Shown here piece after piece: positions 19,750 to 29,680 of a stretch of 31,924 nucleotides of DNA. Below the pieces are notes generated by a model, which was not told the DNA's origin, searched no databases, and was given only the letters and a program-made list of their open reading frames with translations. How positions within the stretch are numbered: position 1 is the stretch's first letter; each line of letters starts with the position of its first letter. Position numbers and translations under genes: made by a program. Source of the DNA: Azolla pinnata (Eukaryota; Streptophyta; Polypodiopsida; Salviniales; Salviniaceae); NCBI GenBank assembly GCA_037176905.1, contig JBBBWG010028246.1, positions 26,899 to 58,822 on the forward strand, in the 5' to 3' direction.

Positions 19750-20102
19750 GTTATGTCTGATCTATAGCGTTCTTAGATACGTCCGGGGTTTACTCTCGTG
19801 ATTTGGAACAGTTACAGGCGCAAAGGAGAGGTTTTGCATAAAGAAATGTATTCAGATCTTTTCATGTACTCCAACTCCCGAATTGAATCGGACCTAATCT
19901 TCTTGGGAATAGAGTCACAAGTAGAGGTTTCGACTGTCAGGATTTTGAACGGAGACACGGCTGCTCTCGTTTCGCTATATCCCACCTCAACGGACTTGGC
20001 TCTCCTGTGCTTTTTACGTTCAAGGCACAAGATTTTGCTAACTCTACTTCTGCGGGATATTCTGAGTGAGGTGTGATGCTCCTGCTACCGCATTTGGTAT
20101 CA
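19750..20102 (+). mobile_element. LTR-retrotransposon relic: LTR end plus tRNA-Met primer-binding site
   Basis: TGGTATCAGAGCC, the standard plant LTR-element primer-binding site complementary to initiator tRNA-Met, lies at about 20090-20102. It is preceded by CTGCTACCGCA, which ends in CA two bases before the site as an LTR should. The left LTR boundary is uncertain (a TG near 19749 is possible), no second LTR and no gag or pol text was recognised, so only a fossil fragment remains. The family cannot be set from this and no age can be estimated without a second LTR. Confidence 0.35.
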
Positions 20103-20559
20103 GAGCCACTCTACTTCTATTTGTAGGAAGACACAGCTACTCTTGAAGTTGTATTTGCTTGCTCTCAGATTCATAGCAGAGTTTACCGATGTAATGGTCT
20201 GCATGATTATTTGTTCCCATCTGAACTGTGATTAATCTCTTTGGTCTATTCCTTGAAGATGATCACCTTGATCTGGAATGATGTAAGACCAGTGTAATGG
20301 TACTGGTTTGCGAGAGAATCTCTGTGTAAAAATAAAGGCAAGAAGATCCTGTATGAAGGATGATAATGCTTTCCTTTCATTCACTCTATTAGAGTGTTCA
20401 AGTTGGTGTTCCCTTTGTTTTGGCACGTCAATCTGTGATACCATGAACACTAGCATGGTTTGCACATCTATCTTGCTGTAACTAGTAACTCGCAAAAGCA
20501 TACAGCTTCTGAACAAATACCATTCTTTGACTGTAGATCGAAGCTCGACTTGCAGCAGT

Positions 20560-23500
20560 ATGGGACGATACGTTCTGCACGCAGGTGCACTCTTGGTATG
20601 TTTGATCAGCGGGTTCCCCCTTGTTTTGGGACGATTTGTGGTGGAAACCAACAGTATCAGTATCACCTCTCCGGAGCGTCTCAAGGGAAGCTATGATAGT
20701 GCCATTGGAAATTTCGGTGTACCCCAATATGGTGGAACATTGTCCGGGAAAATTGTCTATGCCAAAGAAAACTCAAAGGGTTGCCAAGATTTTGGATCTA
20801 AGGACAAATTTCGGTCAGCCCCAGGTGGCCTACCCATCGTTGTGGTAGTTGACAGAGGAGGTAAATTAAACTTAATTTTAGCATGTTTGCCTGTTTTACT
20901 ATTTGCTTTGCCAGATCCCGTTATTTGACCCTTTGATCCCGCATATGTATGGCGTTTGTTTGCATTTTAATCAAAATGCGCACACAAATACTTGCATATG
21001 CTTATGTAAGTGTGAGCATGATGGAAAGGTGATTTGAAACTGCTTTTTCCATGTATGCTCAATTTGAGAATCGATGTTGTGATATTTAGCATTTGAAAAA
21101 ATGTGTTTAGAGAATATATGGATTTGATTTGATTTGCAGATTGCTACTTTGCCCTAAAAGTTTGGAATGCACAGAATGCTGGAGCAGCTGCTGTTCTTGT
21201 AGTTGATGATAGGGATGAGCCATTGATCACAATGGACTCTCCTGCTGAGGACAAGTCTGCTGAAGAGTATCTTGAAAAAATCACCATACCCTCTGCATTG
21301 ATCGAGCAGAGCCTTGGCGATAAGATTAAGAAAGCATATTTAGGTGGTGAAATAGCAAACTGCAAGTTAGATTGGAGGGAATCTGTGCCGCATCCTGATG
21401 ATAGAGTTGAATATGAACTTTGGACCAATAGCAATGATGAATGTGGTCCAAAATGCAATTCTCAGATAGAATTCGTAAAAGATTTTAAAGGAGCTGCACA
21501 ACTCCTTGAGCAGGGTGGTTATACACTATTCACCCCGCATTACATTACCTGGTACTGTCCTGAGAAATTCACGTCAAGCAAGCAGTGCAAATCCCAGTGC
21601 ATCAACAATGGCAGATATTGTGCACCTGATCCAGAGCAAGACTTTGAAAAAGGTTATGATGGAAAAGATGTGGTTACAGAGAACTTGAGGCAACTATGTG
21701 TCTACAAAGTGGGGAATGAATCGTCCGGCAAGGCTTGGGTCTGGTGGGACTATGTTACAGATTTTCATGTCAGATGTCCCATGTCAGAGAAAAAGTATAA
21801 TCAGGAGTGCGCAGAGCAAGTCATCACTTCATTAGGTGATTCATCAATGCACAAACTATCTGGGTATATATGTTTCTTAGGATTCCATATTTAGATGCTG
21901 AAGTCGACCAGAGTTGGATGCCTGTATTTTTTTGTAGGAATCGATGTTAACAAAGTACGTGATTGTATGGGTGATCCAAATGTTGATCGTGACAATGCAA
22001 TTTTGAAAGGAGAACAAGAGGCACAGGTAACCCATGGATTATATAGCATTGTAACCAATTTCTATCGGAATATCCTCAAGTAGACTACACTGTGTGTTTG
22101 TATTCTTTGTCATTCTTTGGCAGATTGGGCATGATTCCCGTGGTGATGTTACTATGTTGCCTACTCTCTTGGTAAATAATGTGCAATATCGAGGTATGAT
22201 ATGTGGTGTTCACATACCCGGAATCCCTATAGTTTTCATGAACTCTCCTAGTATTTTTGTTGATGCAGGGAAACTAGACAAAGGCCCAGTCTTGAAGGCT
22301 ATTTGCGCAGGTTTTCAGGAGAAAACTGAGCCAGCTGTCTGCCTTAGTCCAGGCAAGATCAGTCTTAAAATGATGTAGCACTTGTACATCAAAATGTTTC
22401 TACAATTTATAGTAACATCCACTACCTTTATGTTGTTCCAAGCAGACATGCAGACAAATGAATGTTTGAGCAGCAATGGTGGTTGCTGGCAGAACGCAGA
22501 TAAAAACATTACAGCTTGCAAAGTAAGTAGTGGCATCTTAGTTTGTGATGAAAGTCTCTAAATCTTCCTTGCGATTCTAATTAATTCCTAGACTTCTTTC
22601 TGTTTTGCAGGACACTTTTCGAGGGAGGGTATGTGAATGTCCCATGGTTGATGGTGTACAGTTTCATGGCGATGGTTACACATCATGTGAGGGTAAGGTT
22701 CTTTATTGTATTTATTTAGTTTGAGAGACAGAAAATTGTATTGAGTGTGGCATATAGACACATTGCAACTGGAATATTATTACGGGGTTGATGACACATT
22801 TCTATTTTGAAATTCCACAGTTGAGATTATTGGCAATTTATAAATCAATCTGAATGACATGTGATAAAGAACAAGTAGCCTTCATCGTATTGTGAGCTTT
22901 GATATTGCCACCTCTTCTTTTGTGCTTATGTGTTCAGCAAGTGGCCAAGGCCGCTGTAAAGTCCAAAATGGAGGGTGTTGGCAGGACACTAAAGATGGGA
23001 AGAGCTTCTCTGCTTGCTCAGTAAGACCTTCATTGGCTGATTACAGTGTTTTCATGCTTTGTTTCTTTGTAGTTTTTCCTCCTGGTTTAATTGTTCCATC
23101 TTCCATGTCCAACTGCAAACATGTTATTTAAACTACAGGATGCAAAACAGACAGGCTGTGAGTGCCCCCGGGGGTTTAGAGGTGATGGAATTAATAAGTG
23201 TGAAGGTACATGATAATTTTAACTTGTATTCTGATGTAGGTTAAATAAATGTGGTAAACTCTTAGACTTGTAGCCCGCTGTTGTGTTCAGATATTGATGA
23301 ATGCAAAGAAAAATCAGCTTGCCAATGTCCGGATTGTTCTTGTAAAAATACTTGGGGCAGTTATGAATGTGAGTGCCAAGGTGACCTCCTCTACATAAGG
23401 GAGCACGATACATGTATAAGTAAGTGATGCTCCTGTCTAAAGAAGCACTTCATGTATATTTATAATCATTACCATATACATCTGGAAGTGGAATGAATTC

Positions 23501-24034
23501 TTATGTTTACCATAGGCAATTTGCTTCTCTACTAGCATATTCATATATTTTCCATTCCTGTGTCATCTCTGATGCCCATGTTCTTGGGATCTAGATTTGA
23601 GCAGGAAGGAATTACATGATTTCTTGTTTTATAACTCTCTTATAATGGTTGACATCTCATTCCTCACAGCCTTACGCAATCATAGTGCAAAAGTATTGAT
23701 CGTATATGATGCTTATAACTTACACTGCTGCATATTATTTTTATCAGGTAAGATATCTGGGACCTCCAAATCTGGGTGGATTATCTCAGTGATGGTTCTA
23801 TTTAGTGTTGCAATTATTGCAGCAGGTTCATATGCCATTTACAAGTACAGATTGCGGGTATGTGCCCACTGTATGAGAGATTTTCTGATGATACAAGAAA
23901 ATTTATATAAAAGTAACTCGACATCGCGATGTTTTCAGGCATACATGGATTCTGAGATCAGAGCTATTATGGCACAGTATATGCCATTGGATAGTCAGAG
24001 TGAAAGTCGCCATCATCTTCAAGATGATGCATAG
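20560..24034 (+). CDS. VSR: vacuolar sorting receptor (VSR/BP-80 family), 12 exons
   Basis: Exons: 20560-20860, 21140-21835, 21938-22026, 22124-22193, 22269-22352, 22446-22522, 22611-22692, 22938-23020, 23139-23205, 23291-23419, 23748-23857, 23939-24034. They join in frame to 627 residues, against about 623 for Arabidopsis VSR1. The protein binds sorting signals of soluble vacuolar proteins and recycles between Golgi/TGN and prevacuole. It has a signal peptide (1 to ~24) ending before GRFVVE, a protease-associated domain ([16 protein letters not shown] onward), the VSR central domain ([60 protein letters not shown]), EGF-like Cys-rich repeats including DIDEC, one membrane helix (~570-590) and a short tail with [11 protein letters not shown]; the Tyr motif YMPL is at 610-613, the known clathrin-adaptor signal. 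An in-frame Met at 20527 would add 11 residues, but 20560 directly precedes the hydrophobic signal. One intron is GC-AG. The gene looks fully functional. Confidence 0.96.
22353..22445 (+). other. GC-AG intron in the vacuolar sorting receptor
   Basis: Exon 5 must end in CCAG to keep frame with exon 6 (SPD joined to MQTNECL). The next bases are GCAAGA, a textbook GC donor (CAG|GCAAG), and no GT is near. The acceptor is AAGCAG at 22440-22445. Confidence 0.85.
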
Positions 24035-24038
24035 CAAG

Positions 24039-24220
24039 GTAATTCTGTTTCTCCTTTCTTTTCATTTAAACGAGCCATATCTCACACATATTGTGTAAAA
24101 TGTTGCTTCCCATCATAGTACTAGTAATGGGCGTTATAAAGTGATGTGATCTTCTTTGTTTTGCTTGCCATAACTTGTCAAACTCTTCTTTACAGAGAAA
24201 TGGGTTTTCCTTGGTTGCAG
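24039..24220 (+). other. probable 3'UTR intron of the vacuolar sorting receptor
   Basis: Four bases after the TAG stop the sequence reads CAAG|GTAATTCTG. A pyrimidine-rich CCTTGGTTGCAG acceptor lies at 24209-24220. Because the junction is within 50 nt of the stop codon it would not be expected to trigger nonsense-mediated decay. Confidence 0.5.
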
Positions 24221-24377
24221 ATTGGTACAATGTCCAGCCTTGGGGGCTCTGCCTACAAGTGGAATCCGGATCCGTGTTTCTAAAAGTGGAGTCTAGATTT
24301 TGAGTGGACAATGTCACACTCTTTGGTTAGGTATTCTCAGAACAGCCCAGAAGGCTTTATGTCTGTATTCTTTTGGT

Positions 24378-24441
24378 GAATTCGTCTAATTGTTGTTTGA
24401 CGAATTCATCACTTGTGTGGGCGTGTTAAAATCACACAAGA
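24378..24441. other. two adjacent perfect inverted repeats in the receptor 3' region
   Basis: GAATTCGTC (24378-24386) pairs with GACGAATTC (24399-24407) across a 12-nt loop. Immediately after, CTTGTGTG near 24413 pairs with CACACAAG near 24434. CTTGTGTGA recurs near 24467. They could fold as two hairpins in the transcript. Confidence 0.55.
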
Positions 24442-24480
24442 TTGGATTGACATTAACGAGTACAACTTGTGTGAATCACG

Positions 24481-24494
24481 CACACACACACACA
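24481..24494. repeat. short CA dinucleotide repeat
   Basis: Seven CA units lie just before the AATAAA at 24510. Confidence 0.8.
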
Positions 24495-24509
24495 TAACAA
24501 TAGTAGGTT

Positions 24510-24515
24510 AATAAA
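24510..24515 (+). promoter_or_regulatory. candidate polyadenylation signal of the vacuolar sorting receptor
   Basis: AATAAA lies 476 bp after the stop codon, within the range expected if the 182-bp 3'UTR intron is removed (leaving about 0.3 kb of 3'UTR). Plant poly(A) signals are loose, so this is only suggestive. Confidence 0.4.
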
Positions 24516-25305
24516 AGTATGCTGAATGCGACATTCTTTCTTTTGGGCTCAACATACATCTCTATATGGAAGGCTCCCGTGTGATATTATGTGTGATTTT
24601 GACTACAATCTGTCTGGTTAGTAAAAATAAGCAAGGAGAATTGAATGTTGTGGCTGATGAATGGGTACACGATCTGATGATTGTGACAGTTATAAGATAT
24701 GGTGGTGGCAGCGACTTCACCCAATGCTGTGATATGACCAGGCACTGTATAATGATGTTATAAATGTACTGCACATTTGGGATGGTGCCTTACAGTTTTG
24801 ACATCTGGTTTCTCATTACTGAAGATGGGCATCAACAGCAAGTTGCAGAAGACAGAAACATAGACAAATTGAGCAGGTTTGCTAAATTTGGGGATTCATG
24901 TTTCTGAATGGCCGTGTTGCCCAAGTGAATCGGATTAGATGCTGTAGCAGACAGTTGAAAAGCTCATAAAAGCCTATTGACAGAAAGTGGGCATCTTGGG
25001 TATGTAGCTTTTGGGCAAAATTCCTTCATACCCCGGAAACATGTCATAAGAAAGTATATTTGTCAGAGATTTTCTCTCTCCACATGGGAAGAGGTCCTTC
25101 AATGCATGGAGATGGAAAGTCATCAGAATCTACTGTCGACCAAGAGTAGCTTATTATGCTTACATGGAAAGGCTTGAGAATCGCTGTTTTGCTGCACAGG
25201 GACAAGATTATCCTGTCTGCAATTCTAATTTTCGATTGCTGAACCGAAGCTTTCATCTGAGCCAATGCTGATATCCAAGTTCGGGTTCGTTCCCCTGTAA
25301 ACAAG

Positions 25306-25672
25306 CTCAGGTTCATGGTGGCTCCAGTTTGATTCTTGATGCCATGTGGAGGCAAGCTCTGAGCAGCATATATTTCTGCTGCAAACTTGCCTGGCCTTTG
25401 CTCAAGCCATTACATGCTATGGGGGATCAGGTCCTTGTTGTGGCTGATCTCAAAACTGAGAGTATAAATGCATTATACCCATGGGTTAATCTCAGTTTCA
25501 TGATGGCTCCAGTTTGATTCTTGATGCCATGTGGAGGCAAACACTGAGCATATCCTTCTGCTGCAAACTGGCCTGACCTTTGCTTAAACCATTACATGCC
25601 ATGGGGGATTAGGTCCTTGTTGTGGCTGATATGAAAAACTGGAAATTTAAATGCATTATGCCCATGGGTTAA
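25306..25672. repeat. tandem duplication, 185-bp unit, two copies
   Basis: Copies run 25306-25490 and 25491-25672. Both contain GGCTCCAGTTTGATTCTTGA, CATGTGGAGGCAA, CTGCTGCAAACT, CCATTACATGC, GGTCCTTGTTGTGGCTGAT and end with CCATGGGTTAA. They differ by scattered substitutions and small gaps. Non-coding. Confidence 0.88.
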
Positions 25673-25839
25673 AGCTGAAGGCCAGGACCCACGAGCAGTT
25701 GTTAAATGCATTTTGGCAGTTTGGCTGTTTAATAAAAGGCAGGGTAGGTAGCAGTGTATGTATGTATTCTTGGAGGTTTCAAAAGCCCTTTTGAATGATG
25801 AACGGAGTTAATGCTGCTACTGTTGTTACACGTAGTGTC

Positions 25840-26260
25840 CATGGCCAAGATGATGGTGAGGATCAGCCTGTTGATGATGCTGAGGAAGATGATGCAAGGT
25901 TTTTGCAAAATTGATGATGATGAGGAAGATGATGCAAGGTTTTGCACATTGATGATGATGGTTAGACTCCGGAAAATACTAGTAAGCTTGCTCTCCAAAG
26001 CTCATCCATTGATGATGATGGCGATGATTAGGAGGAAGATGATGCAACATTGACAATGATGATCGTCAGACTTTTGAAAATACCTGGTAAGCTCGTTCTG
26101 CAAAGCTCATCCATTGATGATGATGGTGATGATTATGATGAGGAAGATGATGCAAGATTGAGGAAGATGATGCAAGGTTTTTGCACATTGATGATGATGA
26201 TGATGATGATGATGGTCAGACTTTTGAAAATACCTGGTAAGCTTGTTCTCCGAAGCCTCT
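25840..26260. repeat. GAT-rich minisatellite
   Basis: Units carry GATGATGATG and GAGGAAGATGATGCAA, joined to a block that reads GTCAGACTTTTGAAAATACC followed by TGGTAAGCT in the better-conserved copies. The block starts at about 25961, 26065 and 26215 (steps 104 and 150). GAT-run length varies among copies. The Asp/Met-rich open frames are consequences of the GAT repeat. Confidence 0.8.
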
Positions 26261-26485
26261 CGATTGGAATGCAAATGCACAGCTTAAAACCACCTTAGGA
26301 ACAACGAATCGACATGGTTGTTGGTTTTTCCTGCTAATTGTCGAGTAACAATGCTGTCGTGGGGCTCGATGATGTTGATGAATCCCCCCTCCTTCATCTT
26401 GTGATTCTTTTCTTCTTCTTCTTTTTTTCTTGCAGTTTTTCTTCTTTGCAGAAAAGATGGCTCCATGGATTCATTTCCAGACCAG

Positions 26486-27060
26486 CATGGCAGCATGCAA
26501 CAGAAGCTGATTGACACTGGTAAGTAGTACCCTGTTTTCTTTTGGGTTAGCAAGATTTGCAATGTGCAATTGGTATACTGTTTTGGAAAGAGTATCATCA
26601 CCATGGCAACATGCAACAGAAGCTGATACTGGTAAGTACCCCTTGTTTTCTTTTGGGCTCAGCAAGTCTCTTGCAATGTGTAATTAGTATCATCAGTTAG
26701 GAAAAGAGTATCATCGCCATGGCATGCATCTTTCTGTGCATCAAACTTGACATCTTTTCCTCTCAGCATTTTGGGATCAATGTTCTGGTTGCGCCATCGA
26801 TGCACATACTATGCGATCGAATCGACCGATGGATTGATTGCATGGCATGCCATGCTCTTTGGGCTTAGCAAGATTTGTTGCAATTTGTGATGAGTATACT
26901 GTTTTGGAAAGAGTGTATCATCACCATGGCAGCATGCAACAGAGGAAAGCTTGACACTGGGTAAGTGCCCTTGATTTCTTTGGGCTTAGCAAGATGGGAA
27001 TGTGTAAACAAGTATATACTGTTTTGGAAAGGGTATCATCACAATGGCATGCATCTTCCT
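26486..27060. repeat. 116-bp tandem repeat, four to five copies
   Basis: The start ATGGCA(G/A)CATGCAACAG or a shortened form recurs near 26486, 26602, 26718, 26925 and 27043 (steps 116, 116, 207, 118). Most copies contain a GGTAAGT block, a GGGCTTAGCAAGA-like block and GTATACTGTTTTGGAAAGAG. The unit starting at 26718 carries about 90 bp of extra ATGC/CGAT-rich DNA. Confidence 0.82.
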
Positions 27061-28004
27061 GTGCATCAAATCTGGAGATGTTTTCCGTTGGAAATTTGGA
27101 TCGATTTTCGGGGTGGGGCTCGATCGCACAGCTTGTGATGGATGGATCGATGGATCGATGCGCAGAAAGATGTCCAGGTATGCCCTGTAGCCATGTGTCT
27201 CTTTACATGCATGCATCATACATTGCGCAGATCATATCGATGTATGTATCTGCTTGTTTCTAATGCGTCGGGAAGGTCATGGAGATCATTATTCCCAAAG
27301 CCTTGACATGATATATATGCATATGTATGCATATGTATACATGCATATGCATGGCTTGTTCAGATGATGTGGTTCCTTTTAAATGGAGGAGTAATTCATC
27401 GGATCGTCTCGACATTATTATATAATGGCGCGATCGTCTTAGTCTTCGAGCTCTACCCCCTTATCCTCTTGTCTTGATGGTCATCGATCCGAAGCTTTTC
27501 TTATCTGGTCTGGAAGGAGTCGGCATCTGGACCTTCCTTACATGCATGTTTGTATTAGGATCATGTCATGCTTACTTTGATTGTACATGCATATGTATGT
27601 ACCCCGCGTAGTTTGAGCTTTTTTTCGAGGACATTGTCCTTCTGAAAAGCTCTCCGCAAATAGCCCTCATTGCCCTTTGCCTTGTAGATCGGATCGACAG
27701 CTGCTCTGCTGTTTGTAGCTGGAGGATTAGAGACTCTTCTGGTGGGGGGAGAAGAAGGCCACTGCTACCGATAGCGAGAGAGATACGGGAAAGCAGGAAT
27801 CGTGTCCTCGATTGAACAGTAAAAAAAAAAAAAAAAGAGAAAAAAAGTCCGCTTGGACGGAAAGGAACACAGAGTTGTTTCCGAGAAGGTCCTCTGCAGC
27901 TGGCGAAACGGTGCGGTATATAAACTCTCTCTCTCTCTCTCTCATTTCCTTCGTTTCGAATTGGAAGATTTTACATTTCGCAAATTTGGCAAGCTATGCG
28001 TCGA
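27061..28004. other. spacer rich in GATC, ATGCAT and CT simple sequence
   Basis: It includes alternating ATGCATATGTATG near 27310-27350, a poly-A of about 16 bases near 27821 and a CT run near 27925-27942. No gene is recognised. Confidence 0.5.
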
Positions 28005-28072
28005 TAATATATCTATATATCTATATACATATATATAGATATATATATAGATATATATATATATATGTATAC
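28005..28072. repeat. AT/ATCT microsatellite
   Basis: ATATATCT and ATATATAGAT units form a self-complementary AT-rich block that could extrude as a cruciform. A smaller TA run lies at about 28268-28285. Confidence 0.8.
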
Positions 28073-28440
28073 CTTGGTGCAATGTTTCATCGCATGTCCG
28101 ATTAGGAGGTTCAGATTGTATCTGTACACGACAAAGAGGGTTCTGTCGAAGGATGGAGGTGGGTGGTACAACTGATTGGATGGATCATAGCCGGAGACCA
28201 GAAGAAGAAAAGAAATGCGGAATACAACAGAATCGATCGATCGATCGCTCGATAATATGCACACATGGTATATATATATATATATTTATATGTATATTTA
28301 GATGTTTGAACAAAAGCAGACTCTGGACTTAGAACAGAGTCTCTTTTGTGTTCTGGGAACTTTTGCAATGTCTTTCTTTTTATGTCCTCTTAGAGGGGCC
28401 ACAAATGCAAATACAAACAAGTTATGTTTTTATGGAATAC

Positions 28441-28889
28441 CCTTGAAGATAAAGCAAAAAAGGAAATTAGAAAATTAAAAAGGAAAATGGGGAAAATAGA
28501 GAAATCTTGTGTTTTTGAACCCCATGAGGGCATAATATAAATAAATAAATAAATAAATTGATAACTAAATAAATAAATAATTAATTAATTAATTAAAAGA
28601 AAATGGGGAAGAACTTGGGAAAATCGAATTAAAGAATAGAGATAGAGATTAACAAAAGGAGTAGAAAACAGAGATTAAAACTAAGAAAAAGGAGAATTTA
28701 CGAGAAGGAAAAAAAAAGGGTAAAAGGGAATAAAAAGTGAGAAAAGGGAAAATCGGGGCAAAAAAGGAAAGACGAGAGGAAAGAGAAATAAGAAGTAGAA
28801 ATACAAATAAAGAATTAAAAGGCCAAAACAATCGATAAAAGGGCCCAAAAAGAAAACAACAAAAGTTAATAATGCGCATGTTTTGTTTT
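28441..28889. repeat. purine-rich (A/G) tract with TAAA and TTAA microsatellites
   Basis: Most of the stretch is AAAAGGAAA-like polypurine. An (AAAT)n run lies at 28538-28558, and (AAAT)n followed by (TTAA)n at 28566-28596. No gene is recognised. Confidence 0.7.
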
Positions 28890-29275
28890 GGGAAAATTGC
28901 GAAAAACTTCTAATAAAATTATAAATTGCATTTTAACGTCTACTCAAACTAAGAGATTATAAATTAGTGCCTGCTTAAAATAATTAACGCTCAATTAATA
29001 TCAAAGTAATTAATCGATGAACGCGCAATCAATTGAGTAACGCATCAATCAATTCAGTAACGAATATAGTAAGAGATATCGATTAGGATCAATCAGTGGA
29101 AAACGATTTGGAATAAAATCCATTAATGTTACGCCAATGGAATTGATTAGGTGTTAATTTTTAGCGAAATATTAGAACATGTGCCGATTCGTAACTTTTT
29201 GTTTCAGTAGGCGTTTAAATGTGATTTTTATATAATTTAGAATTTTGTTTCGGGCTTTTTCTGGTCATTTTCTCC
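28890..29275. mobile_element. MITE-like element with long terminal inverted repeats, copy A (386 bp)
   Basis: The left end (28890-28944: GGGAAAATTGCGAAAAAC onward, then CATTTTAACGTCTACT) is the imperfect reverse complement of the right end (29206-29275: AGTAGGCGTTTAAATG onward, ending CTGGTCATTTTCTCC). The interior is AT-rich with CAATTGA and ATCGATT motifs and no coding capacity. Flanks TTTTGTTTT and TTTGTTTTT could be a 9-bp target duplication, but they are low complexity. Long inverted ends starting GGGAAAAT and a 9-bp duplication would suit a Mutator-like (MULE) non-autonomous element; that superfamily call is inference. Confidence 0.6.
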
Positions 29276-29285
29276 TTTGTTTTTT

Positions 29286-29680
29286 GGAAGAATTACCCAA
29301 AAATGCGCAACAAAATTATAAACTACATTTTAACGCCTACTGATGGAAATTACAAAAACGTCTAGCTTTAAAAATTTAACACGCAATTAATTGATTAAAG
29401 CCAAATCAATTAATTATGAGCTCAATTAGCATCAGCTCAATTAGTTGATTAACATAAATGAACTAATTCACACCAAAGTAATGCGTCAATCAATTGATCA
29501 GATTTACTAAAATTAGTTACTTCTACCAATCGAATATAGTGTGGGAATCGAGTACGATCCGATTGGCGGAAAACGAAAAGGAAATAGATATCAATTTATA
29601 ACTGGGCGTTAATTTTTTTAAGTGGAAGATAGAGAGCATGCGTTAATCTGCAATATTTCCTATTTCAGCGGCTGTTAAAA
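29286..29680. mobile_element. MITE-like element, copy B, right end continuous with the satellite
   Basis: The left inverted end (29286-29341: GGAAGAATTACCCAAAAATG, then ACATTTTAACGCCTACTGA) and the interior (CGAATATAGTGTGGGAATCG) match copy A. The right inverted end (TTTCAGCGGCTGTTAAAAATG near 29663) does not close as in copy A but continues into the 31-32 bp tandem array. Confidence 0.6.
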
